Below, in pieces: positions 46,862-55,746 of a DNA stretch of 64,000 nucleotides. A model generated the notes under the pieces. That model was not told the DNA's origin, did not search any database, and worked only from the letters and a program-made list of their open reading frames with translations. Each line of letters opens with the position of its first letter. Within the stretch, counting starts at the first letter, position 1. Source of the DNA: Prauserella cavernicola (GTDB lineage Bacteria; Actinomycetota; Actinomycetes; Mycobacteriales; Pseudonocardiaceae); contig NZ_JAENJH010000003.1 in assembly GCF_016595675.1 (NCBI RefSeq), positions 310,001 through 374,000 of the forward strand, given 5' to 3'. A program made the translations under genes and the position numbers.

Positions 46862-47763
46862 TCCGCCATCATCTCTCCCGGCACCGACAGTTCGCGTGGC
46901 GTGCGCAGCACGAGCAGCACGGCGCCGAAGCAGATCGCGAGGCCGAGCAGGCCGCCAGCGGTGACGCGTTCACCGAACATGACGAACGCGAGCACCATCG
47001 TGGTCGGCGGCGTCAGGTACAGCAGCGTCGAGGTCCGGGTGACCGAGCCGCGCCGGACGTTGAGCCAGTAGAAGCCGTAGCCGCCGAAGGTCGAGAGCAC
47101 CACCACCCAGGCGATGGCGAGCCAGAACCGGCCGTCAGCGGGCGGGGTGAGGCCGCCGGTCAGCGCCGCGACGACGGTGAACACCACCGCACTCGCTCCG
47201 GACTGGATCAGCAACGAGTCGGATAGCGGCAGCGACGACGGCAGTGCGCGCTCGGTGAACGTGGCCGCGACGAGCCCCGCCATCGCGAGGAACGGCAGCG
47301 CGTAGGCCACGGGCGGTGCGGCGCCGGGGGCCGCGAGGTCTCCACCGACGACGAGCGCGACGCCGCCGAGTCCGATCACGAGCCCGAGCCACTGCGCGCG
47401 AGAGGTGTGCTCGCCGAGCAGCGGACCCGCCAGCGCGGCCGCGGCGATCGGCTGCAACGCGGCGATCAGCGCGGCGATTCCGGCAGGCACTCCGAGCTCG
47501 GCCGACCACACCACGCCGGAGAGGTACACACCCTGCGAGAGCAGGCCGACCAGCGCGTGCACCGCGACGTCGCGGGCGGAGAACCGCCTGCGGTGCGTCA
47601 GTGCCCACCACGCGCCGAGCACCAGCACGACGATCAGGAACCGCCAGGCGAGCAGCGTCGCCGAGCTCGCGGTGGCGGTGCCCAGCACGGCGCCGACGAA
47701 TCCGGAGCTCCACATCAGCACGAAGCCGGCCGCGAGCGCGGTGTCGGTTCGCAGAAGACTCAT
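46771..47763 (-). CDS. EamA/DMT-family transporter
   Basis: This 330-residue protein has ten membrane helices in two EamA repeats (LAWRFLIVVLVLGAWW; STFGGYGFYWLNVRRGS and TSTLLYLTPPTTMVLAF). The last 33 residues are Pro/Arg/Ser-rich and are read within ligB, with no stop before it. ATG 47763 is preferred since GGGAGG lies 4 nt upstream. It is divergent from a TetR gene with two operator copies between, so it is probably TetR-controlled. Substrate unknown; amino acid or drug metabolites are common in the family. Confidence 0.82.
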   Translation of the reverse strand: MSLLRTDTALAAGFVLMWSSGFVGAVLGTATASSATLLAWRFLIVVLVLGAWWALTHRRRFSARDVAVHALVGLLSQGVYLSGVVWSAELGVPAGIAALIAALQPIAAAALAGPLLGEHTSRAQWLGLVIGLGGVALVVGGDLAAPGAAPPVAYALPFLAMAGLVAATFTERALPSSLPLSDSLLIQSGASAVVFTVVAALTGGLTPPADGRFWLAIAWVVVLSTFGGYGFYWLNVRRGSVTRTSTLLYLTPPTTMVLAFVMFGERVTAGGLLGLAICFGAVLLVLRTPRELSVPGEMMAECSSTTSSAPRPTSRRPAPARPRPRSSQKC

Positions 47764-47781
47764 CGATCCTCCCATTGAGGT

Positions 47782-47825
47782 ATACCGACCGGTATGGTTA
47801 CTAGACTAACTAAACCGATCGGTAT
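47782..47825. promoter_or_regulatory. Pair of TetR operators
   Basis: ATACCG-AC-CGGTAT (47782-47795) and AAACCG-AT-CGGTAT (47812-47825) are two near-identical inverted repeats. Their centres lie 30 bp apart, about three helical turns. They lie between the divergent EamA and TetR genes, with the second only 11 bp before the TetR start. Confidence 0.8.
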
Positions 47826-47836
47826 ACCGTCAAGGG

Positions 47837-48412
47837 GTGACTGAGGAAGCGACGTTGACCCCGGCCGCCGAGCGAGTGCTCGAGGTGGCCGGAAAACTGT
47901 TCTACGACAACGGAATCCACGCTGTCGGGGTCGAGGGCATCGCCAGTGAGGCGGGGGTCACGAAGAAGACGCTCTACGACCGCTTCGGCTCCAAGGACGC
48001 GCTCATCGCCCAGTACCTGCGCCGCAGGGACGAGCGCTGGCGCGAGCACCTGATCCGCGTGGTCGAGCAGCGCGGCCGGATCTCGCCGTCGCGACGGCTG
48101 CTGCTCGTGTTCGACGCGCTGGAGAAGTGGATCGCCGACGAGAACCCGCGCGGCTGCGCGTTCGTCAACGCCCACGCCGAGCTCCCGGACGCCACGCACC
48201 CCGGCCGGGACGTGATCCGCGAACAGAAGCAGTGGCTGCTCGAGTACCTCCGCACGCTCGCGAGGGAGGCGGGCGCCCGCAACCCGCGCAAGCTCGCCAC
48301 GTCGCTGCTCGTGCTCGTCGAGGGCGCCACCGTGACGACCACGCTCGGCGTGGTGCCGGGAGCGGTCGGCAACGCCAAGGAAGTGGCGAAGCAGCTCATC
48401 GAGTCGAGCTAG
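47837..48412 (+). CDS. TetR family transcriptional repressor
   Basis: This 191-residue protein has the TetR DNA-binding domain (VLEVAGKLFYDNGIHAVGVE and then ASEAGVTKKTLYDRFGSKDALI, residues 14-58) and a helical ligand domain. It is divergent from the EamA gene and should bind the two ATACCG/CGGTAT repeats between them, repressing both. Its end overlaps the convergent sigma factor gene by 17 nt. The inducer is unknown. Confidence 0.9.
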   Translation: MTEEATLTPAAERVLEVAGKLFYDNGIHAVGVEGIASEAGVTKKTLYDRFGSKDALIAQYLRRRDERWREHLIRVVEQRGRISPSRRLLLVFDALEKWIADENPRGCAFVNAHAELPDATHPGRDVIREQKQWLLEYLRTLAREAGARNPRKLATSLLVLVEGATVTTTLGVVPGAVGNAKEVAKQLIESS

Positions 48413-48950
48413 CCGCCTGCTCCTCTTCGTCGCCGACGGCGCGGGTGAGGTCGTCGCGCGCCCGGAACACCCGGGAGCGGATGGTGCCCACCGCGCACGA
48501 GCACACCTCGGCGGCCTCGGCGTAGCTCAGGCCGAGCACCTGCGTGAGCACGAACGCCTCGCGCCGCTCCTCGTCGAGGCCCGCGATCAGCGCGTGCAGT
48601 GCCACGAGCCTGCCGTGGTCGGGAGTCGTCATCGCCGCGTCGGCCACGGTGGCCGCACCGGACCTCGGCCTGCGCCTGCGGGACCGCAGGTGGTCGGCGG
48701 CTACGTTGCGTGCGATCGCGAAGAGCCACGTCCGTGCCGGCGAGCGGCCCGCGTAGCCGCGCAGTGAGCCGAACGCCCTCAGATAGGTCTCCTGCACCAG
48801 ATCCTCGGCCGAACCCGGGTCGGAGAGGTAGGTCAGCAGGCGGTGCAGCGCACCCCTCGTGGTGGCGACGAACTGCTCCGCGGCGGCCTTGTCGCCGTCG
48901 GCTGCCCGCAGCGCGTAGGCGGTGATCTCGTCGTCCACGACAAGCGACAC
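48396..48950 (-). CDS. ECF sigma factor, SigC-like
   Basis: This 184-residue protein has region 2 with SAEDLVQETYLRAFGSLRGY and SPARTWLFAIARNVAADHLR, and region 4 with LDEERREAFVLTQVLGLSYA and EVCSCAVGTIRSRVFRARDDL. It resembles M. tuberculosis SigC closely in layout (185 residues). ECF factors redirect RNA polymerase to a small regulon. The start is a GTG. A zf-HC2 membrane protein is encoded divergently and could be its anti-sigma factor. Confidence 0.88.
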   Translation of the reverse strand: MSLVVDDEITAYALRAADGDKAAAEQFVATTRGALHRLLTYLSDPGSAEDLVQETYLRAFGSLRGYAGRSPARTWLFAIARNVAADHLRSRRRRPRSGAATVADAAMTTPDHGRLVALHALIAGLDEERREAFVLTQVLGLSYAEAAEVCSCAVGTIRSRVFRARDDLTRAVGDEEEQAASSTR

Positions 48951-49006
48951 TAGAGGAGTTCACCTCCGGCGGGAACTTTTCTGTCCGGGATGGCAACCTG
49001 CAGGAC

Positions 49007-49714
49007 ATGGACTGTGCGACCGCGCGCGAGGCGATCTCGGCGAACCTGGACGCCGAGGACCCCGGCGTCGACCCCGCCGAGCTCGACGCGCACGTCGCGG
49101 CCTGCGTCGCGTGCGCGATGTGGTCCGAGCGCGCCGCCGACGTGACCCGCTTCGCCAGGCTCGCTCCCGCCACCGACCTGCCCGACATCACCGACCGCGC
49201 GCTCGCCGGGTTCCGTCCCTCACGCAGGGCGCAGTGGCGCACCTGGCTGCGCTGGGCCGTCGCCGTCGCGGCACTGTGCCAGCTCGGTGTGGTCGCCGGT
49301 CAGTTCCTGTCGGCCAACCCGACGCACGGAACCGGGCACCTGCTGCACGAGACCGCCGCGTTCAACGTCGCGGTCGGCGTCGCGCTGCTGTGGGTCGCGG
49401 CAAGGCCGGGAAGGGCGCGCAGCCAAAGGCCGTTGCTGCTCACCGTGTCGGGCGCGCTCGTGCTGCTGTCGATGGCCGATCTGGTGCAGGGCCACGTCAG
49501 CTGGGACCGGCTCGGCACCCACCTGCCGCTGCTCGTCGGAGCGCTGCTGACGGTGCTGCTCGGCACACTCGAACGCGGCGCGCCGTGGCCGGACAGCAGG
49601 GGTGAGGGACCGAGGCGCTGGTTCGGCAGGAGCCTGCCGGAGGCCGAACGCGGGCAGCGGCCGCAGCGTTCGCGCGAGCAGTATCAGCCGCCCGCGGCGC
49701 GCAAGGCCGCCTGA
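49007..49714 (+). CDS. zf-HC2 membrane protein, possible anti-sigma factor
   Basis: This 235-residue protein starts with a zinc-finger HC2 motif (DCATAREAIS... then AHVAACVACAMW, giving the Cys3, His-x3-Cys-x2-Cys set), typical of anti-sigma factors. It continues with four hydrophobic helices (AVAVAALCQLGVVAGQFL, AVGVALLWVA and two later) and a basic tail. Its divergence from the SigC-like gene suggests they work together, though anti-sigma genes more usually lie downstream and co-directional. Confidence 0.75.
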   Translation: MDCATAREAISANLDAEDPGVDPAELDAHVAACVACAMWSERAADVTRFARLAPATDLPDITDRALAGFRPSRRAQWRTWLRWAVAVAALCQLGVVAGQFLSANPTHGTGHLLHETAAFNVAVGVALLWVAARPGRARSQRPLLLTVSGALVLLSMADLVQGHVSWDRLGTHLPLLVGALLTVLLGTLERGAPWPDSRGEGPRRWFGRSLPEAERGQRPQRSREQYQPPAARKAA

Positions 49715-49721
49715 GCGTCGG

Positions 49722-49916
49722 TCACCGGCCCGGCACGGATGCCCCGGTGGAGAACCGCGCCGGTCGCGGGGCGGCTAGGCGAAGGCCCCAGCCGACGAGC
49801 AGCCAGCCGAGTCGCTCGCGCCGGGTGTGCGGCCGGACAGTGCGCGTGGTCGCCGAGCGCCGCAGGCTGAGCTGCCGCTGGTGGGCGATCGCGTCGAGGA
49901 AATCGGGATGAGTCAT
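49722..49916 (-). CDS. Small basic protein
   Basis: This 64-residue protein is rich in Arg and has one weakly hydrophobic segment (RLGWLLVGWGLRLAA). GGAGGG lies before the ATG. It follows the ArsR-type regulator by 14 bp and is probably cotranscribed. No family recognised; small proteins of this kind with a TRRERLGWLLVGWGLRLA pattern recur next to regulators in actinobacteria. Confidence 0.5.
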   Translation of the reverse strand: MTHPDFLDAIAHQRQLSLRRSATTRTVRPHTRRERLGWLLVGWGLRLAAPRPARFSTGASVPGR

Positions 49917-49930
49917 CGGGATCCCTCCGG

Positions 49931-50509
49931 TCAGGTCGGTTCCGGGCGCTCGGGCGCCACGGTCGTCGCGGTGAAGATCCGCACCTCACGAGCGCCCTCG
50001 GGGCGCGAGTCCGGATCGGTGAGCCGGTGCCGGTATCGCTCGACGACACCCATGATCAGCGTGCGCACCTCGGCAGCCTCTTCGGCGGTGAGGAACGTGT
50101 TCGAGTTGATGATCCCGGTCGCGCCGCGCCACTCCTCGGGTTCGAGTCCGTGTGCCCGGATGCGTTTGCGCAGCACGGTCATCTCTCGTTCGAGGAGTGC
50201 GTCGGCGGCGGCCTCGCCCGCGAGCGCACCCTCCTCGTCGAGCTCGGAGAGCCGGAAGTCCTGCTTCGCACTGGTGGCGCGCCACGGTTTCTCGCGCCCG
50301 GTTCCGCCGGGTGCCTCCTCGACGAAGCCGTACTTGGCCAGCATGTTCAGGTGGTATGAGCAGCTGGCCACGCTCTCGCCGAGCACCTGCGCGCACCGGG
50401 TGGCCGTCGCCGAGCCCTCCACCGTGAGCAGGTCGATCAGCTCCCAGCGCAACGGGTGGGACAGTGCGCGCAAGCGTTTGGGATCTCGGATCAGCTCGTC
50501 GTCGGCCAT
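49931..50509 (-). CDS. ArsR/helix-turn-helix family regulator
   Basis: This 192-residue protein has an N-terminal winged helix of ArsR type (LRALSHPLRWELIDLLTVEG and then CAQVLGESVASCSYHLNML, residues 12-55) and a longer C-terminal helical region. There are no metal-binding cysteine pairs. ATG 50509 is preceded by TATCTT at 7 nt and a TTGCTA -35 at 18-bp spacing, so the mRNA is probably leaderless. Direct repeats overlap this promoter, suggesting autoregulation. Confidence 0.85.
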   Translation of the reverse strand: MADDELIRDPKRLRALSHPLRWELIDLLTVEGSATATRCAQVLGESVASCSYHLNMLAKYGFVEEAPGGTGREKPWRATSAKQDFRLSELDEEGALAGEAAADALLEREMTVLRKRIRAHGLEPEEWRGATGIINSNTFLTAEEAAEVRTLIMGVVERYRHRLTDPDSRPEGAREVRIFTATTVAPERPEPT

Positions 50510-50516
50510 GCTTAAC

Positions 50517-50548
50517 AAGATATCTTTAGAAAGGCATCTTTAGCAAGG
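50517..50548 (-). promoter_or_regulatory. Leaderless promoter with operator repeats of the ArsR-type gene
   Basis: ATCTTTAGAAAGG (50522-50534) and ATCTTTAGCAAGG (50536-50548) are 13-bp direct repeats with one mismatch, and AAGATATCTT (50517-50526) is a perfect palindrome. They overlap minus-strand -35 TTGCTA (50546-50541) and -10 TATCTT (50522-50517), whose spacing is 18 bp. Confidence 0.7.
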
Positions 50549-50605
50549 TTTCTTGTTATAGCGGCCACGCGGAAGGAGGGACCTCCTCCCGCTGCCGGTC
50601 TCCCG

Positions 50606-52003
50606 CTACTTGCCGCCGCGCGCCATGCGCAGCACGTCGAGCGCCTCGTCGAGCTGCGCTTCGGTGAGCTTGCCGTCGCGCACGTGACCACGCTCCAGCA
50701 CCACCTCGCGGATGGTCTTGAGCTCCTTGAGCGCCTGCTTGGCCACGGCCGCGGCCTCCTCGTACCCGAGGTAGGCGTTCAGCGGCGTGACGATCGACGG
50801 CGAACCCTCGGCGTAGCCGCGCGTGCGGTCGGCGTTCACCGTGAGCCCGGCGAAGACCTTGTCCGCGAGCAACCGCGACACAGCGGCCAGCAGCCGCGCG
50901 GACTCCAGCACGTTGCGCGCGATCACCGGCAGGTTGACGTTGAGCTGGAAGTTGCCCTGCGCGCCCGCGAACGCGACGGCCGCGTCGTTGCCGATCACCT
51001 GGGACACCACCTGCAGCGTGGCCTCCGGGATCACCGGGTTGACCTTGCCCGGCATGATCGAGGAGCCGGGCTGGAGGTCGGGCAGGGCCAGCTCGGCCAG
51101 TCCGGTGCGCGGACCGGAGCCGAGCCAGCGCAGGTCGTTGGCGATCTTGTTGAGCGACACGGCGACCGTGCGCAGGTGCCCGGACGTCTCGACGATGCCG
51201 TCCTGCGCGGCCTGCGCCTCGAAGTGGTCGCGCGCCTCGGTCAGCGGCAGTCCGGTGACCTTCGCGAGCTCCGCGGAGACCGCGGAGCCGAAGCCCGCCG
51301 GCGCGTTCAGTCCCGAGCCGACTGCGGTGCCGCCGATGGGCAGCTCGCCGAGCCGGGGCAGCCCGCTGCGCAGCCGCTCGATGCCGAACCGCACCTGCGC
51401 CGCCCACGCGCCCGCCTCCTGGCCGAGCGTGATCGGCACGGCGTCCATCAGGTGCGTGCGGCCCGACTTCACCACGTCGTTCCACTCGGCGGCCCGCTGC
51501 TCGATCACCGTCGCGAGGTGATCCAGCGCGGGCACCACGTCGGCCAGCACGGCCTCGGTGGCGGCCACGTGGATCGTGGTCGGGAACGTGTCGTTGGACG
51601 ACTGCGACGCGTTGACGTGGTCGTTCGGGTGCACGTCGCTGCCGAGCGTGCGCGAGGCGAGCGTCGCGATCACCTCGTTGGCGTTCATGTTCGAGGAAGT
51701 GCCCGAGCCGGTCTGGAACACGTCGATCGGGAAGTGCTCGTCGTGCGCGCCATCGGCCACCTCGTCGGCTGCCTTCGCGATCGCGGCCGCCACCTCGCCG
51801 TCCAGCACACCGAGGCGGGCGTTCACGCGCGCGGCCGCGGCCTTGAGCAGGCCGAGCGCGCGGATCTGTGCGCGCTCCAGACCACGGCCGGAGATCGGGA
51901 AGTTCTCGACGGCGCGCTGGGTCTGCGCCCGGTACAGGGCGTCGGCCGGAACCTTGACCTCGCCCATGGTGTCGTGCTCGATCCGGTATTCCTGTTCAGC
52001 CAT
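50606..52003 (-). CDS. fumC: Class II fumarate hydratase
   Basis: This 465-residue enzyme interconverts fumarate and malate in the TCA cycle. The signature [12 protein letters not shown] is present, with [26 protein letters not shown] and [12 protein letters not shown]. Length and motifs are standard. It corresponds to Rv1098c. ATG 52003 starts the conserved [12 protein letters not shown] sequence. Confidence 0.95.
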   Translation of the reverse strand: MAEQEYRIEHDTMGEVKVPADALYRAQTQRAVENFPISGRGLERAQIRALGLLKAAAARVNARLGVLDGEVAAAIAKAADEVADGAHDEHFPIDVFQTGSGTSSNMNANEVIATLASRTLGSDVHPNDHVNASQSSNDTFPTTIHVAATEAVLADVVPALDHLATVIEQRAAEWNDVVKSGRTHLMDAVPITLGQEAGAWAAQVRFGIERLRSGLPRLGELPIGGTAVGSGLNAPAGFGSAVSAELAKVTGLPLTEARDHFEAQAAQDGIVETSGHLRTVAVSLNKIANDLRWLGSGPRTGLAELALPDLQPGSSIMPGKVNPVIPEATLQVVSQVIGNDAAVAFAGAQGNFQLNVNLPVIARNVLESARLLAAVSRLLADKVFAGLTVNADRTRGYAEGSPSIVTPLNAYLGYEEAAAVAKQALKELKTIREVVLERGHVRDGKLTEAQLDEALDVLRMARGGK

Positions 52004-52107
52004 ATCGCCAGTCTGGCGCAGCGCAAAGGGCCCCGCCCGGTGTCTTTGCGCACTAAGATCCGAATTCGGAGACTGCCACCCACCACTGGCGGAAGGGCGG
52101 TGAGCCA

Positions 52108-53094
52108 ATGGGCTCGCCAACGGAGTCGGGCGTCGACGTACTGATCGTCGGGGCAGGGCCCACCGGACTGTTCGCGGCCTACTACGCGGGTTTCCGCGGC
52201 TTGTCGACGGCGGTCGTCGACTCGCTGCCGGAGGCGGGTGGCCAGGTCACCGCGATGTATCCCGAGAAGATGATCTATGACGTCGGCGGGTTTCCCGCGA
52301 TCAGGGGACGCGACCTGATCAAGGGCCTCGTCGAGCAGGCAGGCCAGTGGCACCCGACGTACCTGCTCGGGCGCAAGGCCCAGGACCTCACCACCACCGG
52401 CTCCGGGCTCGAGCTGACGCTCGACGGCGGCGACGTCGTGCGAGCGGGAGCTGTGCTGATCACCGCCGGCATCGGCGAGTTCACGCCGCGCCCGCTGCCC
52501 GCGGGTGACGGCTGGCTCGGGCGGGGACTCGTGCACTTCGTGCCCGCGCTCGACGTCCACGCGGGGCAGGACGTGGTCGTGGTCGGCGGCGGCGACTCCG
52601 CCTTCGACTGGGTGCTCGCACTGCAGCCCATCGCGGCCAGCGTGGCGCTCGTGCACCGCAGGTCCAAGTTCCGCGCGGCGGAGTCGATCGTGCGTCAGGC
52701 GCGCGAGGGCGGCGCCCGCATCATCACCGACGCCGAGGTCACCGCGCTGCACGACCGCGACGGCGCGCTCGCGGCGGTGGAGCTGGAACTCAAGGGCGGC
52801 GAGCAGGTCGTGCTGCCCGCACAGGCCGTGGTCGCCGCGCTCGGCTTCACCGCCGACCTCGGGCCGATCGAGAACTGGGGCCTCGAGATCGACCACCGGA
52901 CGATCCAGGTCGACACGACCATGGCCACCGCGCGCGAGCGCGTCTACGCCGCGGGCGACGTGGCCGCCTACCCCGGCAAGGTCAAGCTCATCGCCACCGG
53001 CTTCGGCGAGGCTGCCACCGCCATCAACAACATCGCCGTCGCGCTCAACCCCGACGCACACCTGTTCCCCGGCCACTCCAGCAACCTGGAGTGA
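52108..53094 (+). CDS. Ferredoxin-NADP reductase-like flavoprotein (type 2)
   Basis: This 328-residue protein has thioredoxin-reductase-like folds: FAD motif [17 protein letters not shown](P)H motif [16 protein letters not shown] and the second FAD motif [17 protein letters not shown]. The CxxC pair of thioredoxin reductase is missing, as in YumC-type ferredoxin/flavodoxin NADP reductases. It is divergent from fumC. Electrons would go to a ferredoxin not encoded here. Confidence 0.85.
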   Translation: MGSPTESGVDVLIVGAGPTGLFAAYYAGFRGLSTAVVDSLPEAGGQVTAMYPEKMIYDVGGFPAIRGRDLIKGLVEQAGQWHPTYLLGRKAQDLTTTGSGLELTLDGGDVVRAGAVLITAGIGEFTPRPLPAGDGWLGRGLVHFVPALDVHAGQDVVVVGGGDSAFDWVLALQPIAASVALVHRRSKFRAAESIVRQAREGGARIITDAEVTALHDRDGALAAVELELKGGEQVVLPAQAVVAALGFTADLGPIENWGLEIDHRTIQVDTTMATARERVYAAGDVAAYPGKVKLIATGFGEAATAINNIAVALNPDAHLFPGHSSNLE

Positions 53095-53100
53095 GCGGCC

Positions 53101-53904
53101 TCAGTCAGGCGGCGGCGCGGGCGCGGGTTCCTTCTCCGGGATGTCCACCCGGCCGTTGATCCACTGCGAGTAGGCCACCACCGACGTGTAGATCGAGGGC
53201 GCCGTCGCGCACTTCGGATCCTCGTTGCCTGGCCGGCTGGACACGCCCAGCAGCTGCCAGCGCTCGTCGACACGCACCAGCTCCGGCCCGCCCGAGTCGC
53301 CGTAGCAGGCGCCCTTCGCACCCTCCGGGTTTCCGGTGCACAGCTCCACCGCGCTGTCGATGTCCGCACAGCCCTCGGTGTCGACGATCGAGGTGTCCAG
53401 CTGCTTCAGCACCACCGGGCTCTCGCCACAGTTCTGTTCCGGACACGTCTGACCCCAGCCGAGCAGCCGCGTCGGGGTGCCGACCTCGGCCCGCCTGGCC
53501 AGCTCCACGGGAGCGGCCTCGACGGGCGCGGCGAGCCGCACGAGCGCGACGTCACCGCCCGCGGCGGCAGGGTCGTAGTCGGGGTGCACCACGATCTCGG
53601 CAGGTGTGGCCACCTCGCCGCCCTGCGTGCGGTCGTTGCTCCCGATCCGGGCGGTGAACCCGTCGAGAGCCCGGCCCTGCACGCAGTGCGCGGCGGTGAC
53701 CACCCAGTCCGGCCTGATCAGCGCGCCACCGCAGAAGTGCTTGCCCGACGTCTGTTGCAACGCCGTCGCGAACGAATAGGTCTGGTCGGCGTCGACCCCT
53801 CCGACGAGCAGCGGCTGCGTCGCCGACGCGGGCGCGGACCACGAAGCGAACAGCAGGACGACGGCGGCGAGCGCGGCCGTCGCCCTGCGGGGGAGTGCTC
53901 GCAT
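53101..53904 (-). CDS. Secreted trypsin-like serine protease
   Basis: This 267-residue protein has a signal peptide (ATAALAAVVLLFASWSAPAS) and a chymotrypsin-family domain with VVTAAHC (His), GGDVALVRL (Asp) and ACYGDSGGP (Ser), plus cysteines for disulfides. Its mature N-terminus LLVGGVDADQTYSF resembles a protease activation site. Its ATG overlaps the glpX stop by one base, an odd pairing with a cytosolic enzyme. Confidence 0.88.
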   Translation of the reverse strand: MRALPRRATAALAAVVLLFASWSAPASATQPLLVGGVDADQTYSFATALQQTSGKHFCGGALIRPDWVVTAAHCVQGRALDGFTARIGSNDRTQGGEVATPAEIVVHPDYDPAAAGGDVALVRLAAPVEAAPVELARRAEVGTPTRLLGWGQTCPEQNCGESPVVLKQLDTSIVDTEGCADIDSAVELCTGNPEGAKGACYGDSGGPELVRVDERWQLLGVSSRPGNEDPKCATAPSIYTSVVAYSQWINGRVDIPEKEPAPAPPPD

Positions 53905-54959
53905 CAGGGAAGCGGAGGGGCGACGTCGTCGTCGGCGGTGCCGTCGAAGTCGACCGACGAGTACGACCGGAGCTTGGTGAGCCGGTGGTAGCCGTCGATC
54001 AGGCGGACCGTGCCCGACTTCGAGCGCATCACGATCGACTGGGTGGTGGCGCCGCCCGCGCGGTAGTGCGTGCCGCGCAGCAGGTCGCCGTCGGTGACGC
54101 CGGTGGCGCAGAAGAACACGTTGTCGCCGCGGACCAGGTCGTCGGTGCGGAGCACGCGGTCGAGGTCGTGCCCGGCCGCGATGGCCTTCTCGCGCTCCTC
54201 GTCGTCCTTCGGCCACAACCTGCCCTGCAGCTCACCGCCGAGGCACTTCATGGCGCACGCCGCGATGATGCCCTCTGGCGTGCCGCCGATGCCCAGCAGC
54301 ATGTCGACACCCGTGGTGGGGCGGGCCGCCGCGATGGCGCCCGCGACGTCGCCGTCGCTGATGAACCGGATCCGGGCGCCCGCCTCGCGGACCTCCTTGA
54401 CGATCGACTCGTGCCGAGGCCGGTCGAGGATGCACACCGTGACGTCGGAGACCCCGCTGTGCTTGGCCTCGGCCACGCGCCGGATGTTCTCCGCGATCGG
54501 CGCCGCCAGGTCCACCAGGCCCGCGGCCTCCGGGCCGACGGCGAGCTTCTCCATGTAGAACACGGCCGAGGGGTCGAACATCGCCCCGCGCTCGGCCACG
54601 GCGAGCACCGCGAGCGCGTTCGGCATGCCCTTGGCCATCAGGGTGGTGCCGTCGATCGGGTCCACGGCGACGTCGCAGTCCGGCCCGTCGCCGTTGCCGA
54701 CCTGCTCGCCGTTAAACAGCATGGGCGCCTCGTCCTTCTCGCCCTCGCCGATCACGACGACACCCCGCATCGAGACGGTGCCGATGAGCTGGCGCATCGC
54801 GTCGACGGCCGCTCCGTCGCCGCCGATCTTGTCGCCCTTGCCGACCCACCGGCCCGCGGCCATCGCGGCCGCCTCGGTGACCCGGACGAGCTCCATCGCG
54901 AGGTTGCGGTCCGGTGCCTCGGCCCTTCTCGTCGAGCTCGAGGTCGAGTTGGCGGTCAT
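53904..54959 (-). CDS. glpX: Class II fructose-1,6-bisphosphatase
   Basis: This 351-residue enzyme has the class II motifs [28 protein letters not shown] and [14 protein letters not shown]. It is needed for gluconeogenesis and corresponds to Rv1099c. ATG 54959 has GGGAGG 5 nt upstream. Its stop overlaps the protease start (TGATG). Confidence 0.93.
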   Translation of the reverse strand: MTANSTSSSTRRAEAPDRNLAMELVRVTEAAAMAAGRWVGKGDKIGGDGAAVDAMRQLIGTVSMRGVVVIGEGEKDEAPMLFNGEQVGNGDGPDCDVAVDPIDGTTLMAKGMPNALAVLAVAERGAMFDPSAVFYMEKLAVGPEAAGLVDLAAPIAENIRRVAEAKHSGVSDVTVCILDRPRHESIVKEVREAGARIRFISDGDVAGAIAAARPTTGVDMLLGIGGTPEGIIAACAMKCLGGELQGRLWPKDDEEREKAIAAGHDLDRVLRTDDLVRGDNVFFCATGVTDGDLLRGTHYRAGGATTQSIVMRSKSGTVRLIDGYHRLTKLRSYSSVDFDGTADDDVAPPLP

Positions 54960-55064
54960 GGTGGCCTCCCGGATGGCGTTGTCGACGCTGGCGTCACGTG
55001 CGTGCGGCTCGACCACCCTATCCAGGTGAGCTGCCGTTTCAGACGCACACAGTTGTCGCGGTTG

Positions 55065-55310
55065 TCACTCCGAGTCGCCGCCGGACGCGGCGTCCGGCGC
55101 GTCCTCCACGGTAGCCAGGGCGGCTTCGATGCGCTCCCGTGCACCGTCGAGGTGCTTTTCGCAGAGCTTGGCGAGCCGCTCGCCCTTCTCCCACAGCGCG
55201 AGCGACTCCTCGAGGGAGAGGCCACCGGCCTCCAGGCCGCGCACGACCTCGATCAGCTGGTCGCGGGCCTGCTCGTAGCCGAGTTCGGCCGTGCCGTCTG
55301 GTTCGCTCAC
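55065..55310 (-). CDS. xseB: Exodeoxyribonuclease VII small subunit
   Basis: This 81-residue helical protein has the family core [20 protein letters not shown] and [18 protein letters not shown]. With XseA it degrades single-stranded DNA. An unrelated 140-residue gene separates it from xseA, whereas the two are normally adjacent. Confidence 0.93.
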   Translation of the reverse strand: MSEPDGTAELGYEQARDQLIEVVRGLEAGGLSLEESLALWEKGERLAKLCEKHLDGARERIEAALATVEDAPDAASGGDSE

Positions 55311-55320
55311 GCTGTTCGTC

Positions 55321-55743
55321 TCACGCTCTCGATGGCTTGCGGTCAGGACTCGCTGCGCACACTACCGCGCTGGCCATGGCGTGGTCGTAGCCGATGAAAG
55401 CCCTGGCGAAATCGCCGCCGTCGCCGTCCTCGATCGCTTCCTCGATGGAGGACTGGGCCCCGGCGACGCGCCTGCGGTGCACCGCGCCGTCGGCGAACCA
55501 CCAGTGCGGCCCCGTGTACAGCGAGGTGGCCTCCGACAGCCTGCGCAGGCGGGGGGCCAGCTCCCATCTGCCCGCGGAGTCGCAGCCCGCGAGCAGCGCC
55601 GTCCAGCAGTGGGCGGCCGCCGTCTCGACCTCGACAGCACGGTGCCGCACGATCCGCGCCTGACCGTGACGTTCACCCGTCGAACCGCGGCACAGCCTGA
55701 CGGCGGCGTCGGTGGTCAGCGGCAGGAACCTGCACTGCTGCAT
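55321..55743 (-). CDS. Unknown protein between xseA and xseB
   Basis: This 140-residue soluble protein is rich in Ala and Arg (for example [35 protein letters not shown]). It lies 3 bp after xseA with a GAGGAG site before the ATG, so it is probably in the exonuclease VII operon. No family recognised and no catalytic motif is obvious. It has four cysteines and a Trp-rich PHWWFADGA segment. Confidence 0.55.
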   Translation of the reverse strand: MQQCRFLPLTTDAAVRLCRGSTGERHGQARIVRHRAVEVETAAAHCWTALLAGCDSAGRWELAPRLRRLSEATSLYTGPHWWFADGAVHRRRVAGAQSSIEEAIEDGDGGDFARAFIGYDHAMASAVVCAASPDRKPSRA

Positions 55744-55746
55744 CCG

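Noticed and set aside
48971-48997. GGGAAC upstream of the zf-HC2 gene as an ECF sigma promoter
   Set aside because: No CGTC- or GTT-like -10 element lies at the right 15-18 bp distance.
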